A DNA stretch of 64,000 bases. It comes from Bretschneidera sinensis (lineage: Eukaryota > Streptophyta > Magnoliopsida > Brassicales > Akaniaceae). The translations under genes and the position numbers were made by a program. Location of the stretch: contig CM043698.1 in the NCBI GenBank assembly GCA_023935145.1, positions 67,453,001 to 67,517,000 on the forward strand, in the 5' to 3' direction. Each line of letters begins with the position of its first letter. Position 1 is the stretch's first letter. Shown here in pieces: positions 42,201 through 53,342 of the stretch. Under the pieces are notes generated by a model. That model saw only the letters and a program-made list of their open reading frames with translations. It did no database searches and had not been told where the DNA came from.

Positions 42201-45200
42201 ATTGTGATGATACATAACTAACGACCACTTTCTTTCAACATTTTTCTTTGTGCAGTGTGGCTCCACGTGGACCTTTTGTTAATCTAAAACTAAATGACTA
42301 GTAAAAGTTTGAGGTATTCGTCAAAAAGGTTCACCCAAGTAAAAAAGTGATTTGATTTTCTAAGGGAGGTGTTTTACAAGTATAGATTTGTTAGTAATTC
42401 TTGTAAAATAATTTATGGACAATGATTTTGTGAGTTTGTGTTTATTCATAACCGTTGGATCGAATCAAATATATTGTTCAACGTTTGTAAGTTCCGGTTC
42501 ACAGTGAACACGACAAATGATCAATGAAAGTTTTTTGTAATATTAAAGTAATTTTTTAAAACAAAAATTATTAAATAACAAATCATTATCACATATTTAA
42601 TGTAACAAATTAATATTAATTGTCCATACAACTATTACCTTAAGTATGTAGGTTTGATGTGTAATACAAGACTTAAATCCATGAGCAGGTAAGAGACCCC
42701 TGATAAATTATAACATCACGTAAATAATTATTATTAGACGATGTTGATGAAAGCTCATTACCTAATAATTACTTGATTATTTTTCACATATTTGTTAACA
42801 CTAAGTCATGAGTTTCTCTTAATATAAATTGTGAACAAATTTGAAGTACATTAACGTGACGATTTAGTGCTCTAAACTCAAAGATATAGAGGTACGAGTT
42901 TATAGAACAAATTTTGTTCAAATACTGGGTAATGCTCTAAATTCATCTATTAATTTATTTTTGGTGTTTGGAAACGATTATCATAATCATAGCTCGAAGT
43001 CTAGTTTTTTTTTTTTTTGGTTAATTTTTATTATACCTTAACTAGAAATTAGAGATATACTGAACAATTTTTATTCTAAAATAAAATAAATAAGATGATA
43101 GTTTGTATTTTAAAATTAATAAATTACTTTTTTTTTCTGAAACAAAAATTAGGAAATTACTTAGCATATTGAAATATATGTTTTTTTAGGTGAGCATATG
43201 AAGTACTCCTATTTATTATGCACAATATAAAGTTTTTTTAGAATAAGCAATCTCTTTATTCAAGAGTTAAGAACAAAAATATCCGCAAGAAAAAAAGAAT
43301 AAATAAAATGGATAAAGGTTTCATGGTTGAGTTGAATTTACGTGGCTTGTGATTCAAGCTGTCAAAACTCATGAATGGCGTAAATAAAAGGCCATGACAA
43401 TTATGAAGTATCTGTAGCTTTCAAAGCTAGCCACCATATTATAATTTCGTTATTTTTTTTCGAATGGAGCTCAAGTTTTCAAATCTTCAAGATGAGTAGC
43501 AATGGTAAGGTGACTGCGCATGTTAAGCGTGTAGGATTAATTTAATTCATTCTAACCCCTTAATCATGGAGGAAAATAATGCCCTTTGTGTAATGATCTT
43601 AAATTATAAGATTTTGGCTTTGGATATTGTCATATATTGGCTTTGGTTATCACACTATCTCTCTCCATTTTCTTTTTCTAGGTTGAAGGTTTAAATGACA
43701 TATATCAGAAAATATATAATTGTTTTATAACGATAATATAGCTTATTTTATTTTTTACTTATTTACACAATAGCTTTTTTTATTCATAAAAAAATTAGAT
43801 ATTTTTTCAATAATTTAAAAGAATTATTCTTTTCTCATATGTTTATATGAGGCTCACTCAATGATTTTTATAATTTTTTAAAAAGTTATTGACCTAAATA
43901 ATCGACATAAAAACCTTAAACAACCAAGTACGTATGATTTGGGATGAAAACCATCCTCCATAACGTTGAATGTGTAGCAGTTTTTAGGTGCCCACTTACC
44001 ATAAGATTTAGGAATGAAATGATGATTTTGAACCAGGCTTGGTATTAAAACTTAATGAGTTTGATGGGGATTAGGTTAATTAATGGGTCAATTTTGAGCT
44101 TTTATTAAACTTTTGGAAAAATTATGTTCTAGCCGTTCAAATTTGCTTAATGTTCTAATTAACCTTTGAGTTTTTAATTTATTTAGATCGATCTTTCACG
44201 TTTTGACATTACATCAATTAAGATTTTTGTCAACTACCTAACATGTATATCTTATGATTGATTAATACGATGTCAAAATGTGAATGGTCGATCTAAACAA
44301 TTAAAAACTCAAAAATTAATTAAAATATTGGATAAACCTCAGAGACTATAACATAATTTTCTTTTAAAATTTTATAAAATTAAGAGTTTGATGAGATTTA
44401 AGTCTTTTGGTCTTTGTATGACATAAGTATAAGGTGCAAAACGAACCCTCTTATTGCACTTGTATTATTCCAAGTCCTCATCATCTTCAACCAATTTCAA
44501 CCCACTTCGATACAGTGGGCATTTCAACAGTTTGTTATAAGATTAAAAAAATCATTTTTTTTCCAATTAAAATGCAAAAAGTGATATTTGTTTGTTAGGT
44601 ATTTTTTCTTTTTCTTTTTCCAACTTGAAGTTTTGGAATAACCATGACATGTGAGAATATTAGAATGTCATCTTTACCTAACTAAAAGAAAACAACCAGT
44701 CCAGTTCAATCGTTTTCCCATGTAAACGCAAGCCACTAGAATGTTTAGTGGAGCATCTAGGGAGACCCTGATGTCACACATTGTACTATTTACATAAAAT
44801 AAGAACATAATTATTTTATTTTCATATACATTTAGCTTAATTAGTTTCATTTAATTCTTTATAATTTATAAACACGTTCCAAAACATGCTTTCTTTACAT
44901 AATATACTATCGCGTATCTCTAATTATGTGACACTTTCACCAGATTCCTCCTACCTACAAGACATCGGTATATTCCTTATATATAATTTAATTTGCACTA
45001 AAAATTTAAATGAGAGAGTATTTCGTATTGGTTTCAGCGTTTACTAAGAGATTTTAACTAAGCATATATGTTAATATATTCATTAACTTTGGAACTGATA
45101 AAATAAATAGATTAGTATAAATTACAGTTTCTTGAGCTGTGTGTGGACTAAATTTTTGTTTATTAAAGGTTAAATGCCCTTGATTAACGCACAATTAACT

Positions 45201-46396
45201 TAAAATTTTCACAATTCTTGGCTCTTTATCAGTTTTTTCTTTGTTTTGGGGGTGGGGGTACTGGGGATGGTTCACAATTTTAGATGCTAGCTGCTGAGAA
45301 GGCTTAAAGAGGTGATTGGGCCTGGCACTGTTAAGGACTTTAGTCCAAGGCCCATATTACTTTGCTCAAGCAAGTTTCCCTTAAATCCAGTGCAGCGGTA
45401 CAAAATTTTAATCTAAGAATTTGATAATATTTTAGGCTGTTTGTTTTTTCTTGTGAAAATTATCTCTTGACTTATTATTGATTTTTTATTATTTGGTTGC
45501 ACACTGGTTGGTCTGAATTCAAAATTGTGTGATATTATTATCACTTTTGATAACAACAATCGTACAGTGATTGTTAACCATTTATTTTCATAATTATATA
45601 AGTGATGTATACATATTATATCATACTAATTTGAGTAACAATTATTTATTCTCGTAAATAAGGCATAAAATCAGAAGCTACATTTTTTTTATTATTGATA
45701 TGATTTAAAGTAAAATTTAAAACATAAATACATTATAAATAAAGTTAAGCATACATGTTAAAATACACTAAGCATATTTGATTTTAGTTGGGAACACACT
45801 GCTCTTTTGGGAGTGAGAACGGTTTTCTTATTCTCAACCAAATAACTCAATGCTGTAGCTCATATTTGATTTTGAATTTTTCATAGCACGTAACGATGCC
45901 TAAGCAGCGTTGAGGTTTCCAGATCTAAGCTCCAAGTGCGTTGCAGCTACTCCTGTCATCTTCTCCGGTCATCTTTTCCGGCAAAACAATACCACTCTCT
46001 ACTCTTTCTCTCACTTCATCTTATCAGATGATCTGAGTCTGTAAGTGTTTGGATGAATCCGATTTCACTTTAAAAAAATATTTAAAATGGATCTCAAATT
46101 AAAGTTGATGAAAAATAAAAAACAAAAGAAAATAATTTATGCATGGGAGAAGCTGATCGAAGACTGGAGAAGATAAACACCGAAGAAGGGAAAGTAATGG
46201 CAGGGAATTCGAGATCTTATGGTCTCAAATAATTCACAAAAATTGGATTGCAAAAATGGTCTTAATTTAGTTCATTTTCGGACTTATATAAGTCAGAAGA
46301 CTATAAGTCCAGTCTCATGCAGCCAAACATGCTTATTGGTCTTATTGGCACTTTAAGACTCATAAGTCACTAAATAAGTTAAAACAAACAGGTGCT
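42201..46396. other. AT-rich intergenic DNA
   Basis: No gene seen. Contains the foldback element at 44117-44360 and a G-rich stretch at 45241-45268. Confidence 0.5.
44117..44360. mobile_element. Foldback MITE-like element
   Basis: Two inverted arms of about 90 bases. Outer ends AAAATTATGTT and AACATAATTTT; inner match TTTAGATCGATC against GGTCGATCTAAA, and GTTTTGACAT against ATGTCAAAAT. The centre is unmatched. No clear target duplication. Confidence 0.65.
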
Positions 46397-46604
46397 TAAT
46401 TATGAGGATAATTATGTTAATTAGTTTTTTATTTAAGTTTTCCTCTTCGGTCTAGGATTACGGTTCTAAGATCTCTATAGAGAGATCCATATGTTATTTT
46501 ACATAGTTGATGAATTAATAAAAATCAGATTATTGAAATCAAAACAACTTTGTCATTGAGTTAGTTGTTGCAAAATGTGATTTGGTTACCATGTTCTTCA
46601 CGTC
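46397..46604 (+). repeat. Dispersed repeat, copy 1 (possible LTR end)
   Basis: Matches 57345-57572 in the same orientation, including TAGTTGATGAATTAATAAAA and GTTAGTTGTT. The two copies flank the decayed retroelement that contains D, so they may be its LTRs. Confidence 0.55.
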
Positions 46605-46754
46605 TAAGCCCAAACTTCAATTCCCAACCACTATCAACACAAACTTTGTTGTTCCATCACAATAATCTAAATCCACTAAACAAACCCTAAAACTAAACCA
46701 ATTTAGAAAAAAATAAAAAATAAAAACCAAAAGAGAAAACTGGAAAACGTGAGA

Positions 46755-47930
46755 TGTGGGCTTGTTTGGATACTCTTTTTTAAAAGAGTTCTGGGTTTTC
46801 AAAATCTTATAATCAGTTCTCAAACATAATTTTTGAAAATTGTTTTCAAAATAACTCTTTTTTAAAATCATTTTCAAAATATTGCTTTTAGTTGTTTTCA
46901 AAAACCAGAAAACTCACGGTTTTTCAAACAGAGTATTCTTCTCCTTTTCTCCAAACCAATTCTTAACGAAAGAGAAAAAATAAGAAAAATATGAAATGCG
47001 ATGTACCAAGAAAAAAATCAATTTCTTCTAGGTTTTCACATATCTGAAAAAGAATAAAAAAAATGAGACTAACTTATGAATTCTCATAGATCTAGACTAA
47101 AGCAAACAAAGAAAATGAAATCGAAAAAAAAAATTTGAAATCGCGACACAAGAGGGTGGCGCCGTTGGTCGCGAGCCTAGATCTGCAGGGAGAGAATAAG
47201 AAGAAAGATGAGGAGAACAAGAAAAAAGGAGAAGAGAAGAAGAGGAAAAAGAAATTGAAGGAAAATCCAGTGTTTGATGAGAAGGTGTTTGGAGGCTGAG
47301 AAAGTGTTTGGAGACAATCTGGAAAAAATTAGCAAAGAAGGTGTTTGGAGGGTAAGAAAGTTAAGGAAAACTCTGGGTTTGAGGAGAAGAAGGTGTTTAG
47401 AGGGTGAAAAAGAGAGGAAAATCTAGGAAAAATTAGCAAATAAGGTGTTTGGAGGGTGAGAAAGCGATGGAAAACTCTGGGTTTCACTTATTTTCTTCCC
47501 CTACAAACCAAGGAAAATCTAGCTTACCCTTTTCATATGAAATATTTAAAGTATTGAAATTGTGGGGAAAAATAATATTAGTTAATTTTTGTGATTATTT
47601 ATTCAACAAACACGCATAATTATAGATATATCATAACTCATTATCTACTTATGGAGATCTATTTTATGCAAACTTGATAGATTTCAAAATTAAAGTAAGA
47701 ATTGAAAAAAAAAATTACCAAAATATGCATCCAAACAATTTTTTATTTTCAAAACAGCTTCCAAAATAAATTATCCAAACAACTTTTCATTGTTTTTTTT
47801 TTGAAAATATTTTCGAGTTACAGTTACCCAACTATGTTTTCTGAAGAAAAAAAGTGTTTTCTATTTTTATTTTCAAAAAACAATTTTCAAAAATTGAAAA
47901 CTGTACCCAACCATGCCTCAAGAGTGAATA
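46755..47930. mobile_element. Possible non-autonomous DNA transposon
   Basis: Ends GGGCTTGTTTGGATACTC and (reverse complement) GGCATGGTTGGGTACAG are similar but imperfect. The interior has A-rich sequence and a 60-70 base repeat with GGTGTTTGGAGGGTGAGAAA (47265-47485). Target duplication not resolved, class not proven. Confidence 0.35.
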
Positions 47931-48639
47931 CTAACAGTCGAGAGAAGAGCTTAAAATCGTCAACATCTGTCACCTTTCAGCCTAAACTGTCACCACCATC
48001 AGAACCGCCACCTCCTGCAACCAAACCCTGAAAAATCAATGTGTTATGCCGCTGCGATGTGTCCACACACCGCCTTCACTACCTGCAAGCCTTGTCTTCA
48101 AAATCAAAGAGCACATCTGGATCAAACTTTCCCGATCTTTCCATCATTGCTAGCCACACCCTCAAACTAGATTGGAAAAGCTTTGAAAACTCCAACGACA
48201 TCACCACAAATCTCAGCCACTGATCTCCTTTTCCGGTGATTTTCGTCAGGATCATTTGCCACCATCACATTCAAATATCTCTGACTAGCAGAATACCAGA
48301 AGCACAGTCATTACCTTGGACGGAATCTTCCATAGTTGTTGGTAGAAAGTTTCTTGGATCTGTCGCGAGCAACATACTATATTTATTCACATAAGTTGTT
48401 TCTTTGGCTGGTTTGAGCCACTAGTCGACCAAACTAAGCCAGCTCTATAAGCCACTGACCAAATTGAGCCATTGATTGGACCAAGGGTTGTTTGTGTTAA
48501 CTTTTGACCAGGGGTTGATCGTGCTGACCAGAAAGATTCTAGGTCTTTCTTTTTTTTGTTACTATATCTATTCGTACTTGGGAACAAATTTGACGCCTAC
48601 AAGCTCCACTGTCATATAACTCCAATCGATTATCCGAGT

Positions 48640-49790
48640 TTCGTTTCGTTTTGTAAGGACAAGGTATGGTTCTCTTTACCTTCATGATTGCTTAAACGAG
48701 GATTATGAAGATCTCGAATTTTTTGTTCTTCGTGATAAAAGATGGCTTGAAGAAATTACGAAGATCTCAAATTTTTTGTTCTTAGTGATAAAAGATGGCT
48801 TGAAGAATTAAAAATGAAGTACAAGTATATGTATGATTGTGCTTATAAAGATGCTTATGATGATTATGATTGTGCATGTGGATATTACAATGCTTAAAAT
48901 GGTTATGATAAGCATGCCCATGCTTACGGAGATGCTTATGGTTTTCATAATGAGTGTAGTACATATAAGAAACCTAGAAAAGCTAACTCGTCCATTACTC
49001 CACTTGAAACTTGAAACTTGGACTATAAAGTGACCAATTGTCAAATGGTTTGAATCAATGCTAAAATGGATCATATCAAGGCTAAAACAAATTCAATCCT
49101 TAGAAGAATAACTCAACTTCCAAAGTATTGTGGATTCACCAAGAATGAAAATGTTACAACCAATGTTGAATTTGAAGTTGCCAAAGATGAGGATGTTCGT
49201 AATAATGTTACACCTGTCGAGAAAGTTTTGTATGAGTTTGAACTAATCTAACATAATGATGAATTAGAACTGGGCCCATATAATGCATGGGTTCCAACTT
49301 TTTTTCTCTAAGTCTGCCACGTGGCATTCATATAATTTGCTTAGTCATACATGGTTTGACTTAATATAAAGTGTAATTTATTGAACATATTGGGTATATT
49401 GGTTTAGTCTCAAGCCAAGATGAAGTCAACAAGAATGAAGATATTCAAGTAGAGGTTGCACTTACTGAGCCAGTTCCTTGTGAAGTTGACTTTGTTGAGC
49501 CAATCCAACAAGATTTTGTTGAGTAGGTTCATGATGAAGCTAAAGATAAGGTTAATGATAAGATTGAGGTTATGGTTGATATACAGGTTCTTGATATTGA
49601 TTTTATGCCACATATATGGTTTCTAGCACCTCGGTAACAAACATTTTCAGTAAAAAAAAAATCGATTTTTAGTGATTTCGTCTTAAAAGAATTCCTTGAC
49701 CATGCTTTGTTTCTCCAAGCATTAGAGCTTTTCGTCCTTCAACATTTTTCAACTTGAGGTTGAGTTATTTCTAAGTGGTGTAGAATGATG
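48640..49790 (+). pseudogene. Decayed retroelement coding remnant around element D
   Basis: Scattered frames in one direction: EDYEDLEFFVLRDKRWLEE with a tandem duplication of about 53 bases (48703-48808), a Tyr/Asp/His-rich part (YDDYDCACGYYNA, AHAYGDAYGFHNE, 48830-48955), then acidic repeats (EPVPCEVDFVEPIQQDFVE). It ends TTGAGGTTGAGTTATTTCTA, AGTGGTGTAGAA, like the end of a gypsy polyprotein and its polypurine tract. I do not recognise the family. Element D is inserted directly after. Confidence 0.45.
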
Positions 49791-49795
49791 GAGTG
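49791..49795. other. Target-site duplication of element D, left copy
   Basis: GAGTG; the right copy at 57288-57292 reads TAGTG, one mismatch. Confidence 0.75.
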
Positions 49796-50608
49796 TGATT
49801 ACGCCCAAAGAGTAACGCGGTAGTTGTAGTACAGCTTTGGGGTATCGATTCCACAAAGAAACAAGTTAACTATAAGGAAAAGTGTAAACTTTAATACAAA
49901 ACAATAAAATCCAAATAAGTAAATATGAGTTTTGATAGTAAAGTATTATGAGGAAATTGTGTATTTGTAATGAAGAATATAATAATGAAACAACAAGGTT
50001 CCGGGAATTCTCCCTAGGTTCGTTGCCTTATTCCAATCTCGATTCAGTTGTTTTTATCTTGATTGCAAGTTTAACATCCCAAATAAGCAATCGGTGTATA
50101 TTCAATTAAAGCACATGTAAACCCTAATGTAATTGTTATGAAGTACTCTTTGATTTCAATTTAAGCACACATGACCTATCCTATAGATTTATCAAGAAGC
50201 GACAATATATCTCAATGGCAATATTGCAGTAATGGACAAACCTAAAAGATAAATCTACCGGACTCAATCACATCCAAACAACTTGATATAAGAAGAGCAT
50301 GACTAGACTTATATGGAGAAGAAGCATGCAATCACCAGGTTAAGAAAATCTAGAATAAGAAGAACATAAAGCGCAGCTGTCACATGAACCTAAATTCTTC
50401 TTGTTTAATCAAATAATACTCATAAACAATGTTTTTATAATAAATCCAAATTACAACTGGATCAATAGTGGAAAATAAGAACAACTGCACCTAGGGATTC
50501 ATCCCTTCGCCTTGCTTGGAGATTCCCCAAGTCCAAAAGTACACCATGCTTTGTTTCTCCAAGCATTAGAGCCTTCAGTGATTCCCCTTTCTCAAACCCT
50601 AAGTGATC

Positions 50609-50616
50609 TATTTATA
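50609..50616 (-). promoter_or_regulatory. TATA box of element D 3' LTR
   Basis: TATAAATA on minus, intact in both LTRs (second at 56580-56587). Confidence 0.6.
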
Positions 50617-50694
50617 ATACAAAGTTCCAAGGGCGTTTTAGGGTTTAAATAATCATTAAAGTCCTAATTAGGTCCTAACTCGGAGAAAGGAACT

Positions 50695-50890
50695 TGTGTG
50701 TGCGCCGTGGCTCTCTCTTCTGGGCACAGCGGCCCTAGCTAGTGTGGCCTTCTTCAGGCTCTGGGCACCGCGGCCCTGCCTTGTGGGCACCGTGGCCTTG
50801 CTTTGTGGGCACTGCGGCCCTGACTGGTGCTGATTTGTAGAGGTTCTGGGCACCGCGGCCCTGCCTTCTGGGTGTCGCGGCCTTGACTGG
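50695..50890 (-). repeat. GGGCACCGCGGCCCTG array in element D LTR
   Basis: About seven copies of a near-palindrome around CCGCGG, 80-280 bases upstream of the TATA box. The 5' LTR copy of the array is at about 56670-56850. Confidence 0.85.
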
Positions 50891-51338
50891 TGCTGTTCTA
50901 GAGGCCCGACCTTTGTCTACTAAAACTGCCATAACTTTCTCTAGAAAAATCATTTTTATGAGTTGTAAAATTCTCCAAAAAATAGACTTCTGGATATTTC
51001 TAAGCACATTTGGCTTATCTCCTGGTTCTTCTTGCATCAATATAGTTTAATTTGCAAAAATGATTGATCTGTACGGACAATTCTGGCAATTTAGTGAAAC
51101 TTCTTTCCAAGTGCTTATGAGCCTTCACTCCGGTGTTCATTGAGTCATTGTGCTTCAAGAAATGATAGCTTTTTCATCTCTTTTGAACTTAAAGTACCTG
51201 AAAATGCATCAAAATAGATCATTGATCCAAGAATGACACTTTAGAGTTATTAAGGTATAAAAGTGCAATTTAAACCTAGATCAACCCTAAAATGCTAACA
51301 ATTAAATACTATAAAGATGCATTTTATTACTCTCATCA

Positions 51339-51374
51339 CAACCCCTGACTAGCTTATTTCTAGTCCCTAGTAAT
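51339..51374 (-). other. Polypurine tract and hairpin at element D 3' LTR
   Basis: Minus strand: hairpin ATT.A.CTAG-GGA-CTAG.A.AAT (51356-51374, one mismatch pair), then GTCAGGGGTTG before the LTR. Confidence 0.6.
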
Positions 51375-52685
51375 TCAAGTGAAAACAAGAGATGAATTCT
51401 ATGGTGGGAATCAAAACAAAGTAAAACAATGTTAGTGTTAATCCAAGAGTAATTCACTTTTGTCTAAAAAATCGCATATAACACAGGGCACATAGAATCA
51501 TTAAATTTCACCCAAGTCCAAAAGTAATCTAAACATCAATCTTAAAATTGTTATCGACTCTTAACATCCATCTTACCACAATCCATTAATCCGAACACCC
51601 GGATGATTTTATGCAGAATATTCATGAATAGAAGTCTTGGCCTCTAAAATATATTAAATTGCATGACATCAATCACAGAAACAAGCTCCATAGGCTCACT
51701 TTTCGAATCACTCTCCACTATTGTCAAAAAATCACACTACATTGGATCAATAGGTCTTTAATAAGCTTGTAATGTTAGGCTAAGGTAGAGGTTAAGAAAG
51801 AACGGGAAGGAATCACAAGTAAAAGAACTCAATCTCTTAGTTTTAACCACAACCACTTTAAGCACTGGATAACCTTCAACACCCAACTCTTTCAACCATT
51901 TTTTATAAGAGCATATCTCTCAATAAGTCACCATATTTCTTTTCTTTTCTTCTTTCTTTGCCATAATTCACTTCTTTTCTTCTCTTTTTTATTTTGGCAT
52001 AAGACCATTCACCTCCTTTTCCATTTTTTTTTCTTTTCTTTTCCACAACCTCCAACTTATCTTCTTTAGTGTACTTAGATTTTGGTTTTCATATTTCCAT
52101 CCTTACTCTTTTTAAGTGTTTTTCAACAAATGTGTATAACTAAGTTTTTTTAAAAGAAAGGTAAGGATAAGATATTTTTAGTCTCATAAAGGTGAGTAAA
52201 TGGGATATTGAAAGAAACAAGGCTCAAATTTTTTTCAAGAAAAAGGCTCAAACATGTGACTAGTGATGAATATAGCAAGGGTAAGTTCGAAAGGCTCAAA
52301 CGGTCCAAAAATGGCCTATATCATATCCTAAGTAATGCGCATTCTAGGAATTCACCTCAAGTGATTATCAATAAGTTCTAGAGCTTGTCGAGACCACAAA
52401 AGTATTCACAAAACAATCACACATAAAACTTCTCTAAATGTTTTAGACTAATCATACAATCTTACCACAAACTAGAGCTCAAACCAAATGAAGATTGACA
52501 CTTAAATTAATTTCAAACCGAAACAAAATTTAACTACTTCTAAACACTATATGCTATCTCAATTAGGCTTATATCATTGACATGTGAATTAACTCTAATG
52601 CTAACACAAAGCATACTAAAAACAAATAAAAAAGAAAATGACACCAAGCGGTTCTGGAAAACAGGAATATGCTTCCTCCTTTCCT
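51375..52685 (-). other. Noncoding 3' region of element D
   Basis: AT-rich with C/T-rich runs (51940-52040). No gene seen. Confidence 0.55.
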
Positions 52686-52720
52686 CCACCCCCAACTTAA
52701 AATAAGCATTGTCCTCAATG
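52686..52720 (-). other. Internal hairpin and G-run of element D
   Basis: Minus strand: CATTG-AGGA-CAATG (52707-52720), then TTTTAAGTTGGGGGTGG. An acceptor-like TTTCTTTTTCAG/GTAC lies upstream at about 52811-52826. Confidence 0.75.
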
Positions 52721-52923
52721 TGAAAGCAAAAGTTAACGAAACTCCCTTTGTAGCCAAAAGTGCATATAAGCTAAAAATTGTGCACCACCATTTGAACTGC
52801 TTTGTATATTTGTACCTGAAAAAGAAATACGAAAGTAAAACTGGAAAACAACAAAATAATAATAATAAACAAGAAAAAGAGATAATAAAAACAAAAAAAA
52901 ATATAATAAAAGGATATGTTATG

Positions 52924-52964
52924 AGTTGCCTCCCATGAGCACTAAGTTTTACGTCTTCAGCCAA
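52924..52964 (-). other. Conserved post-ORF motif (element D)
   Basis: Minus strand: TTTGGCTGAAGACGTAAAAC, then TTAGTGCTCATGGGAGGCAA, as in A, B and C. Confidence 0.75.
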
Positions 52965-53342
52965 ACGTTGCACCACTCTCACTACTGGCCTCATTATGGT
53001 GCTGAAGATGAGGCTTCATACTTAATGGTCTCAGTGCTAGTCTTTTGGCAAGGAATACTTAAAATCCACCACATGTGGCTCAAGTGTTTTTGGTGATGCC
53101 CATTTACTATCAGCAGTAGGTTATTTGATTCCCGCATCCATGTGACTTCTCTCAAGCAACTCCTCAAAGCACGGTTGCCAAGATTTCTTAATAAATTCCT
53201 ATGGCTTATCAAAAACATCAACAACATTAACGGAATGGGGATAAACTAAAGAATCATTAAATTCAAAGTTATTAGGAATGAATTTCGAAGAGTTAGAATT
53301 ATCTTTGATATACTCATCCTCTTCATGTGGCTGCTATGAGAC

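Larger units (their letters stand above)
49796..51338 (-). repeat. 3' LTR of element D
   Basis: 1543 bases. TATAAATA at 50609-50616, palindrome array at 50695-50890. A patch at 50521-50573 differs wholly from the 5' LTR. Confidence 0.9.

Noticed and set aside
45241..45268. G-rich stretch as a G-quadruplex
   Set aside because: Only three long G-runs and a final GG; below the usual four-run pattern.
45430..46396. Possible hAT-like element with TGTTTGTTTT-type ends
   Set aside because: End similarity is short and no target duplication could be set.
48782..49074. His-rich minus-strand frames
   Set aside because: Antisense of the Tyr/Asp-rich remnant of a decayed retroelement that reads on the + strand.
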